In this document: piece after piece, positions 18,401-27,656 of the stretch
Layout: every line of letters begins with the position of its first letter
Position numbering within the stretch: position 1 is the first letter of the stretch
Origin: Natronomonas aquatica
GTDB lineage: Archaea; Halobacteriota; Halobacteria; Halobacteriales; Haloarculaceae
DNA length: 64,000 nt
Direction: 5' to 3'
Assembly: GCF_024449025.1 (NCBI RefSeq)
Contig: NZ_JAHLKM010000002.1
Location: forward strand, 1 to 64,000
Translations under genes and position numbers: made by a program
The notes under the pieces: model-generated
Database searches by the model: none
What the model was told of the DNA's origin: nothing
Seen by the model: the letters and a program-made list of their open reading frames with translations, nothing else

Positions 18401-18595
18401 CACCGGAATCGACCGAGGATCAGGTAAAGATCCTTTATAATAGGGGTACGAGAGGGGATGTATCGGTATATTCGATACCCGACCGGAACGTAGGACTACG
18501 TTCGCAAAAGTGTGTTATATACCGCTATATTGAGGTACTGTGTTCTATCAGTTTCGTGACGAAAGCTATAACCTCGCGTTCAAGTAATCCCGCGC
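18401..18595. promoter_or_regulatory. Divergent pstS/coiled-coil promoter region with palindromes
   Basis: The minus-strand TATA-like box TATTATAAA (18434-18442) serves pstS. Two inverted repeats lie between the genes: GTATCG-gtatatt-CGATAC at 18460-18478, and the perfect repeat GAACGTAG-ga-CTACGTTC at 18486-18503. On the plus side GTTATATACC near 18513-18522 is a TATA-like candidate for the gene at 18596. The palindromes sit upstream of the pstS box, where a phosphate-responsive activator could bind. Confidence 0.55.
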
Positions 18596-19549
18596 ATGGG
18601 CCAGGAGAACGACGCGAGCGAGTTCATGGGCCGTTCGGTAACGGCGATAGCCGAGCAGGTTGTCGCGGGTGAAGATCGTGACCACGAGGCGGTGCGGAAG
18701 GCACTCGCCGAAATCAGCGAGGAAGGAACCGTCACGCGGAGGGGCATCGACGAATCACTGGCCGACCTCTCGAAGGTAGTCGCTACCCCCGAAACACGCG
18801 TCGAGGTCGCCCAGACGGCGCTGGCGGATGCTCGCGAAGCCGCTGAGCCCGTCAGGGACACCGACGTAGTTCGCTCGCGGCTGAACGAATTCGAGTCGGA
18901 GATTTCGGCGCTCGAGGAGCGTGTCGACGCCCTCGGATCGCGGCTCACATCGCTGGTCGAGCGCACTCAGAGCCCCGACGATATCTACACGATCGGCAGA
19001 GCTATCCGAGAGATACGTTCCGGCGCTACCGATGCCCAGAGAGACGCCGATGCGATTGCCGTCGAAATTGAGTCGTTCGAGCGCAAACTACGGAATCCAG
19101 ACAGGTGGGCCGACGAGCTACGGGAGGATATCGATGCCATCGAGGATGTGATCGAAGAAACGCTGGAAGTCACTACTACCGTGTCCGATGTCGAAGACGA
19201 TGGGGACGGGAAAACCGATTTGGCTCTTGCGTGGGCCGATACCGCACTCCAAAATCGGATGCAGAAACTGCTTATTGAAGACGTGCAGGCTGAACTCGAT
19301 GTCCTCCAGCAGATAGCCTCCCATCGCAAGATAGACGATCACTGCGACGGGATCGAGCAACGTCTTGAGGAATTAGAGACGCTACGTACTGATATCAGCC
19401 ACCGGGTGGATGAAGTCGCCGAACCCTCGTGGGGCCGGAAACACAGTGGGGTGATCGATTCATTCATTCAGACACTAGAGGAATTCGAACCTCCTGTCAA
19501 CTGGGCGGAGCTACAGAACGAGCTAGAGCGCCATCGTGAACGATTGTAG
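18596..19549 (+). CDS. Coiled-coil protein ('halo transducer'-like)
   Basis: This 317-aa, highly charged protein is predicted to be mostly alpha-helical, with heptad-like segments around 95-130, 150-200 and 220-300. It has no membrane segment and no HAMP or receiver motif that I can see. Similar haloarchaeal proteins carry the name 'halo transducer protein', which is not evidence of a chemotaxis role. Divergence from pstS across a palindrome-rich promoter suggests phosphate-linked control. Confidence 0.75.
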   Translation: MGQENDASEFMGRSVTAIAEQVVAGEDRDHEAVRKALAEISEEGTVTRRGIDESLADLSKVVATPETRVEVAQTALADAREAAEPVRDTDVVRSRLNEFESEISALEERVDALGSRLTSLVERTQSPDDIYTIGRAIREIRSGATDAQRDADAIAVEIESFERKLRNPDRWADELREDIDAIEDVIEETLEVTTTVSDVEDDGDGKTDLALAWADTALQNRMQKLLIEDVQAELDVLQQIASHRKIDDHCDGIEQRLEELETLRTDISHRVDEVAEPSWGRKHSGVIDSFIQTLEEFEPPVNWAELQNELERHRERL

Positions 19550-19672
19550 ACACCGAGGCGTCCGGATTATGGTATTGAATCGTTTATTGGCTAAAAAATA
19601 TATAGCCCTATATCGATGCTGAAGAGCGAAATTAAATGTACATCTATAGAATAGACACTCTGTCTCAATCTG

Positions 19673-20002
19673 TTAGAACTGATAACGTCGGTCGTCGTTT
19701 GTATCTGGTTGCGGGAATCCCTGTTGTTGGTTGAAACTATCCATCGTCATGTCCATAAGATACTCGTCGTAGGTCACGTCGTAGCCGCTCCGGAGGTGGA
19801 AATCGAGGTTTCCGGTCTCGACGGCGGTCTGAAACAGCATGTGTACCGCCCGCCGGACGAGTTCGTCGGTCCCGTCGGGGTCATAGGCGCTTTCCAGCAT
19901 CGCGAGTTCGTTTCGAGTCTCGCTGTCTAGATCGACGGTCAGTTCGTCGCCGAGATCGGCGTAGCGTTCCTCGATGTCCGCCGAGAGATTGTCTAGTCCC
20001 AT
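19673..20002 (-). CDS. Conserved haloarchaeal hypothetical protein
   Basis: This is a 109-aa acidic soluble protein of unknown family. A central predicted helical segment (DGTDELVRRAVHMLFQTAVE) precedes a short strand-rich part, and the C-terminus is polar. The gene is divergent from mutY with an 82-bp gap. Its codon usage resembles the neighbouring core genes, which supports a real gene. Confidence 0.65.
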   Translation of the reverse strand: MGLDNLSADIEERYADLGDELTVDLDSETRNELAMLESAYDPDGTDELVRRAVHMLFQTAVETGNLDFHLRSGYDVTYDEYLMDMTMDSFNQQQGFPQPDTNDDRRYQF

Positions 20003-20084
20003 GTCCCCTCTCGCCGGCGCCGGCGGAAGTCGGTTTCGCTCCCGGGACCGTCACACACAAACGCCGGCCGACGGAAAGGGTGGT

Positions 20085-21002
20085 ATGGGCGAGGAGACGC
20101 CGGCGCTCCCTGCTGACCTCGGTCCCGTTCGCTCGGCGCTCATCGAGTGGTACGAGAGGAGCCACCGGGAGTACCCCTGGCGACGGACCGAGGATCCCTA
20201 CGAGATACTCGTCTCGGAGGTAATGAGCCAACAGACCCAGCTCGGTCGGGTCGTCGACGCCTGGCGTGGCTTCCTCGAGCGGTGGCCGACCGTCGAGGCG
20301 CTCGCGGCCGCCGATCGGGCCGACGTGGTCGGATTCTGGAGCGATCACTCGCTCGGGTACAACAACCGCGCGAAGTACCTCCACGAGGCGGCGGGGCAGG
20401 TCTGTACCGAACACGACGGCGAGTTCCCCGAAACGCCCGAAGACCTCGAGGAACTGATGGGCGTGGGCCCCTACACCGCAAACGCCGTCGCCTCCTTCGC
20501 GTTCAACGACGGGAACGCGGTCGTCGACACGAACGTCAAGCGGGTCCTCTACCGCGCGTTTGACGTTCCAGACGACGATACGGCGTTCGGGCGGGCCGCC
20601 GAGGAGCTTTTGCCCGACGGCCGGTCCCGTGTCTGGAACAACGCCATCATGGAGCTGGGCGGTGTCGCCTGCGAGAAGACGCCCGGATGTGACCGGGAGG
20701 GCTGTCCGTGGCGCGAGTGGTGTCACGCGTACCAGACCGGCGATTTCACCGCGCCCGACGTGCCGACACAGCCCGCGTTCGAGGGCTCGCGTCGACAGAT
20801 GCGCGGCCGTGTGGTCTCGACGCTGCGGGAGTACGACGAACTCCCACTGGACGGCCTCGGACCGCGTGTCCGCGTCGATTACGCGCCCGACGGCGAGTAC
20901 GGCCGCGAATGGCTCCGGGGATTACTCGAGGATCTCGCCGACGACGGGTTGGTCGAGGTCGACAGCGCCGACGGAACAGTCGTCGTTCGGCTCCGCAGGT
21001 AA
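20085..21002 (+). CDS. mutY: A/G-specific adenine DNA glycosylase MutY
   Basis: This 305-aa enzyme removes adenine mispaired with 8-oxoguanine. The helix-hairpin-helix motif is MGVGPYTANAVASF, followed by the catalytic Asp in VVDTNVKRVLYR, and the catalytic Glu is in ILVSEVMSQQTQ. A four-cysteine Fe-S cluster motif follows, ACEKTPGCDREGCPWREWC, with spacing C-x5-C-x4-C-x5-C instead of C-x6-C-x2-C-x5-C. The C-terminal region is shorter than in E. coli MutY. The start MGEETPALP at 20085 is chosen because the upstream frame is non-coding in character. Confidence 0.93.
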   Translation: MGEETPALPADLGPVRSALIEWYERSHREYPWRRTEDPYEILVSEVMSQQTQLGRVVDAWRGFLERWPTVEALAAADRADVVGFWSDHSLGYNNRAKYLHEAAGQVCTEHDGEFPETPEDLEELMGVGPYTANAVASFAFNDGNAVVDTNVKRVLYRAFDVPDDDTAFGRAAEELLPDGRSRVWNNAIMELGGVACEKTPGCDREGCPWREWCHAYQTGDFTAPDVPTQPAFEGSRRQMRGRVVSTLREYDELPLDGLGPRVRVDYAPDGEYGREWLRGLLEDLADDGLVEVDSADGTVVVRLRR

Positions 21003-21230
21003 CGGAACGACCCCGGATGGGTGTCCCGGAATTCGATTGCCTCGAACGAATCTTATATTGACCGACGGGAACATGTCCTCGCAGATGACACAGCGGACAC
21101 TGCCAACGAAACGACCGGATACGCTCGAACGAATCCCATCCCTTAGATCTCCTGGCGGTATCCGTCGCCATATGACCTGCGGGGAAACCGGACGCATCCG
21201 ACCGGACGATCTCCGGGCGAGGGCTGGATA

Positions 21231-22391
21231 ATGTCGACGCCGACCGACACCGACGGAGAGACCGCGCTCACGACGTACTGGCACGATCGAATGTTGGACC
21301 ACGAGCCGCCGACCGGAGCGTACAAGTTCCCCTCGTCGCCGATCGTGGCCGAAGACGAGCCCCACCCGGACCGACGCGAACGCGTCGAGAACATCCGGGC
21401 CATGCTCGAGTACTGTTTTCCGGACGAAAACCGGTACGTCGAGCCCCCGGAGGCCGATCACACGGAGATCGAACGCGTACACGACCCGGAGTACGTCGGG
21501 TGGCTAGAGACGTTCTGTGCGGACGGCGGGGGGCGCATAGAGGATACGGCGACCGGCTGTAACGGGGCCACAGCCGATGCCGCCCGGTACGCTGCTGGGG
21601 CGGCCATCGCCGCGGCCGAAGCGGCCCTCGACGGTTCGAAAACGGTCCCGTACGCGCTCTGTCGACCGAGCGGTCATCACGCCCAGCCGTCCTGTGCCGA
21701 TGGGTTCTGTTTTTATAATAACGCCGCCATCGCAGCGGAGGCAGCGGTCGCCGAAGGCGTCGATCGGACGGCGATCATCGACTGGGACGTCCACCACGGA
21801 AACGGTACCCAGGCGGCGTTCTACGACCGTGATGACGTCCTCTTCGTGAGCGCCCACAACGATCACGGGTCGTGGCACGACGAGTACCATCCCCAGGAAG
21901 GATCGCTCGACGAGGCGGGACGGGACGAAGGCGAGGGCTACAACGTAAACGTCCCGCTTCCACCGGGCACCGGAGACCGGGGCTACGACCGTCTCTTCGA
22001 GCGGATCGTCGATCCGATCGTGTCGGCGTACGACCCGGATCTCATCCTCGTGAGCTCCGGACAGGACGCGGGACCCGCGGATCCGAACGCGCGAAACCTC
22101 GTCACGAGAGACGGGTTCCGCAACCTCGGCGCCCGTCTCCGCACCCTCGCCGAAAAGACGGCGGATGGACAGTTCGCGCTGATTCAGGAGGGCGGATACC
22201 AGACATCGCACCTCTCGTTTGCGACGCTGGGCGTCTTCGAGGGCGTCCTCGACCGCCGTATCGATCTGGATCATTACGGGTACGACGACCCGTTCGGGCG
22301 GTTCGACGAACCGACAGCGCTGGTGGACGAGTGGCTCGAGGAGGCCGTCGAGTATCACGGCCAATACTGGGACTGGGACTCGGTTACCTGA
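21231..22391 (+). CDS. Histone deacetylase family zinc amidohydrolase
   Basis: This 386-aa protein has the arginase/deacetylase fold of class II HDACs, acetylpolyamine amidohydrolases and AcuC. The catalytic pair is His149-His150 (PSGHHA). The zinc ligands are Asp186, His188 (DWDVHHGNGTQ) and Asp279 (SSGQDAGPADP). The transition-state Tyr323 is in EGGYQ. All key residues are present, so it should be active. The substrate may be acetyl-lysine on proteins or an acetylated small molecule. Confidence 0.92.
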   Translation: MSTPTDTDGETALTTYWHDRMLDHEPPTGAYKFPSSPIVAEDEPHPDRRERVENIRAMLEYCFPDENRYVEPPEADHTEIERVHDPEYVGWLETFCADGGGRIEDTATGCNGATADAARYAAGAAIAAAEAALDGSKTVPYALCRPSGHHAQPSCADGFCFYNNAAIAAEAAVAEGVDRTAIIDWDVHHGNGTQAAFYDRDDVLFVSAHNDHGSWHDEYHPQEGSLDEAGRDEGEGYNVNVPLPPGTGDRGYDRLFERIVDPIVSAYDPDLILVSSGQDAGPADPNARNLVTRDGFRNLGARLRTLAEKTADGQFALIQEGGYQTSHLSFATLGVFEGVLDRRIDLDHYGYDDPFGRFDEPTALVDEWLEEAVEYHGQYWDWDSVT

Positions 22392-22482
22392 GCTGTTTCG
22401 GCGTGTCCCGTCGTTTCCGCCGTTTCGGGACATCCGATCAGACATCCACCACGGTTTTTATTCTTGCCGCCAATCGGAACGT

Positions 22483-23064
22483 ATGAGCGAACTACGGATC
22501 GCGGCCGTCGTCGGGAGCCTTCGGGCGGAAAGCTACACCCGTCCGGCGTGCCGACACGCGCTTTCGGCCGCCGCCGAGTTCGAGAGCGTCGAAACTGATC
22601 TCGTCGATCTCCGGTCGCTTTCGCTGCCGGTCTACGACGCCGACGCCGACGACGCGGGCGACGCCGAGGTGCTCAGAAACCGTATCCGGCGGGCCGATTC
22701 GGTCATCCTCGGCAGCCCGGTCTATCACGGCTCGTACTCCTCGGCGCTGAAGAACGCCCTAGATTACTGTGGGTTCGACGAACTCGAAGCGACGACTGTC
22801 GGGCTTTTGTGTGTCGCCGGCGGATCGTTCCCGACGACGACGCTGGATCACCTCCGATCGGTCGGGCGGGCGCTCAACGCGTGGGTGCTTCCCCACCAGG
22901 TCGCGATCCCGCGGGCCCGAAACTGCTTTTCGGACGGCGAGATCACCGACGGGGACGTCCGCGAACGCGTCGAGATCCTCGGCCGGCGGGCGGTGGAGTA
23001 CGCGACGATCGAACCGGACCCCCGGACCATCGAATCGACCCAGAACGTCGGCGCCGACGGCTGA
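22483..23064 (+). CDS. NADPH-dependent FMN reductase family protein
   Basis: This 193-aa flavodoxin-like protein has the N-terminal phosphate-binding loop VVGSLRAESYTR, then SPVYHGSYSSALKNALDY, the flavin and dimer-contact signature of NADPH-dependent FMN and azo reductases. Length and motifs match the family. The physiological electron acceptor is unknown. The ATG at 22483 is preceded by an A/T-rich box near 22455, which fits a leaderless mRNA. An upstream extension in the same frame overlaps the deacetylase gene and is rejected. Confidence 0.9.
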   Translation: MSELRIAAVVGSLRAESYTRPACRHALSAAAEFESVETDLVDLRSLSLPVYDADADDAGDAEVLRNRIRRADSVILGSPVYHGSYSSALKNALDYCGFDELEATTVGLLCVAGGSFPTTTLDHLRSVGRALNAWVLPHQVAIPRARNCFSDGEITDGDVRERVEILGRRAVEYATIEPDPRTIESTQNVGADG

Positions 23065-23109
23065 CGGAATCCGACAACCGTTTTAAGCCGCGACTGTTGG
23101 AGTCCGATA

Positions 23110-25203
23110 ATGGGCAACTGTATCATCTGCGGCACGTCGACCGATGGGCCGATCTGTGACGTCCATCAGGAAGACGTCGTCTTCGAGTTCGAAGGGAACC
23201 AACCGTCACAGCTGACGCCGGGGCGGTTTTATATCGGGACCGTCGACGGATACGCCGACTTCGGCGTGTTCGTCAACATCGGTAACGTAACCGGGCTCCT
23301 CCACCGGAGCAAACTGGACCGACGCCTCGAGAGCCTCGAGTGGGAGGTCGGCGACGAGATCTGCGTCCAGGTCAACAACGTCCGTGACAACGGCGACATC
23401 GATCTCGACTGGTCGATCCGGCAATCGCCCGAGGATTTCCGTGGCATGCTGGTCCAGACGCCCGAGGGCGACCGGCTGCTCGACAGCGCCGGGACGGACA
23501 CGGAAGACGAGCCGACGGAGACAGAATCGAAAGCGGAGACGGAGGCCGAGACCGAGACCGAATCCAGCGAACCGACCGAACAGACGGCGGGCGCCGACGA
23601 ACAGACCGGCGGGAACCCGAGCGACGCCGACCTCGCGGAGACGGCGGCCGACACGCCCGAAGCCGCGACCGGCGAGGATCGGACCGAGGAGGGAGACGGC
23701 GACGAACCCGCACCCGACATCGACCGAACCGAGATCGAATCGCTGGGCGATCACGTCGGCGAGACGGTCCGACTCGAAGGGACGGTCGCCTCGGTCCGAC
23801 AGACGTCCGGACCGACAGTGTTCGAGCTCAGAGACGAGACCGGCGTCGTCGACTGTGCGGCGTTCGTCGAGGCCGGCGTCCGGGCGTATCCGGACATCGA
23901 AGCCGACGACGTCGTTCGGCTGGACGGCGAGGCTCGACTCCGCCGCGACGAGATCCAGATCGAAACCGAATCGCTCGTGGCGCTGGAAGGCGAGGCGCGT
24001 TCGGCCGTCGAATCGCGGATGGAAGAGGCCCTCGACGACCGGGCCAACCCCGAGACCGTCGAACCTCTCGCCGACGATACGGCCATCGACGCGGTAACCG
24101 ACGACATCGGGGCCGTCGCGACCGAGATCAGGCGGGCCGTCATCGAATCTCGGCCGATCGTGGTCCGCCACGACGCGACGACCGACGGCTACGTCGCCGG
24201 CGCCGCCATCGAGCGTGCTGTCCTCCCGCTGGTCGAGGCCGAACACGCCGCCGCCGACGCGGTCTATCACTACTTCGACCGCCGGCCGCTCGAAGACGGC
24301 GTCTACGACATGAACGACGCCACGAAAGACGTCACCCGGATGCTCGGCGACCGGGACCGTCACGACGAGAAACTGCCGCTTTTCGTCTTCGCGGCCGCCG
24401 GATCGACGGCGGCATCCCTCGACGGTCTCGAGTTGCTCGACATCTACGACGCGCCCCGGATCGTCCTCGACGGCCGGCCGGCCGACGACGCGATCGAAGG
24501 AGAGATCGACTCGCTCGTAACCGTCGAGGACCGGACGGCGACGACGGTCGCGGCGGCCGTGGCTGCGGCGGTCAACGACGACGCCCGCGGTGACGTGACG
24601 CATCTGCCGGCGGTCAGCTACTGGGCGGAGACGCCCGACGTCTACGCCGACCTCGCCGCCGAGGCGGGGATCGACGACGAGGCGGCAACGCGGCTCCGAG
24701 AGGCGATCGCCCTGGAGGCGTTCTATCAGTCCTACGAGGACAAACGCCAGCTCGTCATCGACCTTCTCTTCGAAAAGCGGACGGGACTGGCCGAACAGGT
24801 CTCCGAGCAGTTCGAAACGAAACTCGAGGCCGAACTCGACACCGCGCGACCGAACCTCGAAGAGCGGACTGTCGAGGGCACTCCCCTGACTGTCCTCGAT
24901 ACCGAGGCGTACACACACAAGTACGACTTCCCGCCGACCAGGCTGTTGCTCGACGTACTCGCCCGACAGCTCGATTCGACGGTCGTAGTCGGGTTCGGAA
25001 CGGACGAGCTCCACATCCGTTCGACGGCCGAACTCGACCTCGGTGCGATCGTCGAGTCGGTCTCGACGGCGGTTCCGAACGCCGGCGTTTCCGATCCCGG
25101 CGCCCGCCAGCCGAAACTCGAGTTCCTCGCAGGCGAACGCGACGCCGTCATCGAGGCGGTCGTCGATGCCGTCGCCGAGGCGACCGTCGCGCCTTCGGCC
25201 TGA
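23110..25203 (+). CDS. S1/OB-fold protein with degenerate DHH (RecJ-like) domain
   Basis: This 697-aa protein has a short zinc-ribbon-like start (C4, C7, C16, H19), then an S1 RNA-binding domain (about 35-100) and a very acidic linker (about 125-205). An OB-fold nucleic-acid domain (about 210-295) and a RecJ/DHH-like region (about 315 onward) follow. The first DHH-family motif is recognisable (VRHDATTDGYVAGAAI). The place where DHH itself is expected reads IVLDGRPADD, so nuclease activity is doubtful. TTTTAAG at 23081-23087 supports a leaderless ATG at 23110. Confidence 0.85.
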   Translation: MGNCIICGTSTDGPICDVHQEDVVFEFEGNQPSQLTPGRFYIGTVDGYADFGVFVNIGNVTGLLHRSKLDRRLESLEWEVGDEICVQVNNVRDNGDIDLDWSIRQSPEDFRGMLVQTPEGDRLLDSAGTDTEDEPTETESKAETEAETETESSEPTEQTAGADEQTGGNPSDADLAETAADTPEAATGEDRTEEGDGDEPAPDIDRTEIESLGDHVGETVRLEGTVASVRQTSGPTVFELRDETGVVDCAAFVEAGVRAYPDIEADDVVRLDGEARLRRDEIQIETESLVALEGEARSAVESRMEEALDDRANPETVEPLADDTAIDAVTDDIGAVATEIRRAVIESRPIVVRHDATTDGYVAGAAIERAVLPLVEAEHAAADAVYHYFDRRPLEDGVYDMNDATKDVTRMLGDRDRHDEKLPLFVFAAAGSTAASLDGLELLDIYDAPRIVLDGRPADDAIEGEIDSLVTVEDRTATTVAAAVAAAVNDDARGDVTHLPAVSYWAETPDVYADLAAEAGIDDEAATRLREAIALEAFYQSYEDKRQLVIDLLFEKRTGLAEQVSEQFETKLEAELDTARPNLEERTVEGTPLTVLDTEAYTHKYDFPPTRLLLDVLARQLDSTVVVGFGTDELHIRSTAELDLGAIVESVSTAVPNAGVSDPGARQPKLEFLAGERDAVIEAVVDAVAEATVAPSA

Positions 25204-25269
25204 GACGGATCCGGGCTCCGGACCGCTATCCCTTTCCCGACGCGTCCCCTTGTGCCGATAGCGAACGAC

Positions 25270-26931
25270 ATGAGTACCGACACCGACCCGGCCGACTCGG
25301 AGGCGTTCGAGCGCGTCTGTGAGTCGCTCGTCGCCTCGATCCTCGATGGTGAGATCGACCGCGAAGATCTCGAGTCCGCCAAGATGGACGCCTGTCGGGA
25401 GCACGCCTCGCCGAAGGTCCCGAAGAACACCGAACTGCTGGATTACGCACCCGACGAGCGCCGCGAGGAACTGGAATCGGTGCTGCAGCGCAAGCCCGTC
25501 CGGACGGCCTCGGGCGTCTCCCCGGTGGCGATCATGACCTCGCCGCATATGTGTCCACACGGCAAGTGTCTGTACTGTCCGGGCGGGCCGGCTTCGGAGT
25601 TTTCCTCCTCACAGAGCTACACCGGCCACGAACCCGCCGCCGCCCGCGGGGTGCAGAACGACTACGACCCCTACGGACAGGTGACGCTGCGGCTCCACCA
25701 GCTCCGGGAGATCGGCCACCCGGTGGAGAAGGTCGAACTCATCCTGATGGGGGGAACGATGACCGCACGGAGCCACGACTACCAGGAGTGGTTCCTCAAG
25801 CGCGCACTGGAGGCCATGAACGACTACGATCTCGACGCTCCGCCCCAACCGAGCGAGACAGACTCGTTCAAGCCCGATCCCGAGGAGACCGAGTTCCGGT
25901 ACCTCGAGGACGTCATCGCGGAAAACGAGACGGCGGAGATACGGAACATCGGGACGACCTTCGAGACCAAACCCGACTGGTGTGATCCCGAACAGATCGA
26001 CCGAATGTTACGGCTGGGCGGGACGAAAGTCGAGGTCGGCGTCCAGACGACCTACGAGCGCATCAACCGCGAGATGCACCGCGGCCACGGGATCCAGGCC
26101 TCACTGGACGCCAACCGACGGCTCCGGGACGCCGGGTTCAAGATCGGCTTTCATATGATGCCCGGCCAGCCGGGGATGTCAAAGGAGATGTGCCTGCAGG
26201 ACTTCCGGGAGCTGTTCGAGTGCGCCGACTGGCGGCCCGATTATCTGAAAATATACCCGACGCTCGTCGTCCGCGATACCGTCACCTACGACATGTGGCG
26301 TCGCGACGAGTACGACCCCCTCACCAACGAGGAGGCCGCCGACCTCGTCGCCGAGATCAAATCGATGATCCCGCGGTACACCCGCCTCCAGCGCGTCCAG
26401 CGCGACATCCCGGCTGATTTCATCGACGCCGGCGTCTGGAAGTCGAACCTGCGACAGCTCGCCAGAAAACGGATGGACGAACACGGCTGGACGTGTGAGT
26501 GTATCCGCTGTCGGGAGGTCGGCATGAACGACGAGGAGCCGGGGGAGGTCGAACTCGACATCGAGACCTACGAAGCCGCCGGTGGAACGGAACACTTCAT
26601 CTCAATCGAGGACTTCCGGAAGGACCTGCTGGTGGGCTTCTGTCGGCTCCGGTTTCCCCACGACCCGACCCGGACGGAACTGGACGACGCAGCCCTCGTC
26701 CGGGAACTTCACGTCTACGGGGGCGAAATCGGTGTCGGCGACGAGGCGGGCGAGGACGATCACCAACACCGCGGCTACGGCCGACAGTTACTCGGGGAGG
26801 CCGAAGCGCTGGCCGCCGAGGCGGGCTACGGGAAGCTCGCGGTCATTTCGGGGATCGGCGCCCGTCAGTACTACCGCGAGAAACTCGGCTACTACCAGAA
26901 CGGGCCGTACGTCTCCAAGCGGCTCCGGTAG
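25270..26931 (+). CDS. elp3: Elp3-type tRNA uridine(34) acetyltransferase/radical SAM enzyme
   Basis: This 553-aa enzyme has a radical-SAM domain with Fe-S cysteines C95, C100 and C103 (CPHGKCLYC) and a C-terminal GNAT acetyl-CoA domain (about 470-553, with HRGYGRQLLGEAE). Elp3 installs the cm5U-type modification precursor on tRNA wobble uridine. In archaea it works without the other Elongator subunits. The start MSTDTDP at 25270 is preferred over an upstream start 18 bases earlier. It abuts the following MBL gene with no spacer. Confidence 0.96.
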   Translation: MSTDTDPADSEAFERVCESLVASILDGEIDREDLESAKMDACREHASPKVPKNTELLDYAPDERREELESVLQRKPVRTASGVSPVAIMTSPHMCPHGKCLYCPGGPASEFSSSQSYTGHEPAAARGVQNDYDPYGQVTLRLHQLREIGHPVEKVELILMGGTMTARSHDYQEWFLKRALEAMNDYDLDAPPQPSETDSFKPDPEETEFRYLEDVIAENETAEIRNIGTTFETKPDWCDPEQIDRMLRLGGTKVEVGVQTTYERINREMHRGHGIQASLDANRRLRDAGFKIGFHMMPGQPGMSKEMCLQDFRELFECADWRPDYLKIYPTLVVRDTVTYDMWRRDEYDPLTNEEAADLVAEIKSMIPRYTRLQRVQRDIPADFIDAGVWKSNLRQLARKRMDEHGWTCECIRCREVGMNDEEPGEVELDIETYEAAGGTEHFISIEDFRKDLLVGFCRLRFPHDPTRTELDDAALVRELHVYGGEIGVGDEAGEDDHQHRGYGRQLLGEAEALAAEAGYGKLAVISGIGARQYYREKLGYYQNGPYVSKRLR

Positions 26932-27618
26932 ATGGCGCGCGAACTCGTCGACGGCGTCTGGCTTCTGGAGGTGGCATGGCCGGAGCCGATCGGCGCGAAC
27001 GCGTATCTCGTCGACGACGGCGACGTCACGCTCGTCGACGCCGGCTTGCCGTTCCCGCGGCGGTCGCTTTCGGGAGAGATCGAACGGACCGGCCACGCGC
27101 TTTCGGATATCGATCGCGTGCTGTTGACACACTACGACGTCGATCACGTCGGCGGTCTGGCTCGCGTCGACCTCGACGTCCCGGTGTATCTCGGCGCCCC
27201 CGACTGTCAGCTCGTCAGACGCTCGTGGTCGCCACCGTGGAGACACCACAAGGGGGCGTTCCACCGTCTCGTCCGCCGGCTGTATTCGCTGTCCGGTACC
27301 GATCTCAGGCCGGTCTCCGACGGCGAGTGGATCGGTGGGTTCCGGGCGCTTCATACCCCCGGGCACAACCCCGGACATACTGTGTTTCTCCATTCGGATT
27401 CGGGGACCGCGTTGCTCGGCGATCTCGTCTGGCGGACCGATACGGGGTTCGTCCCGCCGCCGTGGCTCGACTCCTACGATACGACCCGGACGACCGAGAG
27501 CATCGGCCGGATCGCCGACCGACGCTTCGAGACCGCCTGTCCAGGCCACGGGCGACCGTACGCGAGCGGCGGCGCCGAGGCGTTGCGGGAACTCGCCGCA
27601 GAGTCGGTCGCCGAGTGA
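26932..27618 (+). CDS. MBL-fold metallo-hydrolase
   Basis: This 228-aa metallo-beta-lactamase-fold protein starts directly after the elp3 stop. The metal motif reads THYDVDHVGG, that is HxDxDH, where most relatives have HxHxDH. Further metal-site residues lie in LHTPGHNPGHTVF, LLGDLVW and CPGHGRPY. The substrate is unknown; relatives include glyoxalase II-like hydrolases. Position in a compact plus-strand run with elp3 and ybaK-like genes suggests co-transcription. Confidence 0.88.
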   Translation: MARELVDGVWLLEVAWPEPIGANAYLVDDGDVTLVDAGLPFPRRSLSGEIERTGHALSDIDRVLLTHYDVDHVGGLARVDLDVPVYLGAPDCQLVRRSWSPPWRHHKGAFHRLVRRLYSLSGTDLRPVSDGEWIGGFRALHTPGHNPGHTVFLHSDSGTALLGDLVWRTDTGFVPPPWLDSYDTTRTTESIGRIADRRFETACPGHGRPYASGGAEALRELAAESVAE

Positions 27619-27656
27619 CCGTGAGTTTCAAGCGAGGCGCCGCCGGACCTCTCCCC

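Noticed and set aside
23206-25560. 784-codon open frame antisense to the S1/RecJ-like gene
   Set aside because: Long antisense frames are common in high-GC3 haloarchaeal genes. The plus-strand protein has recognisable domains.
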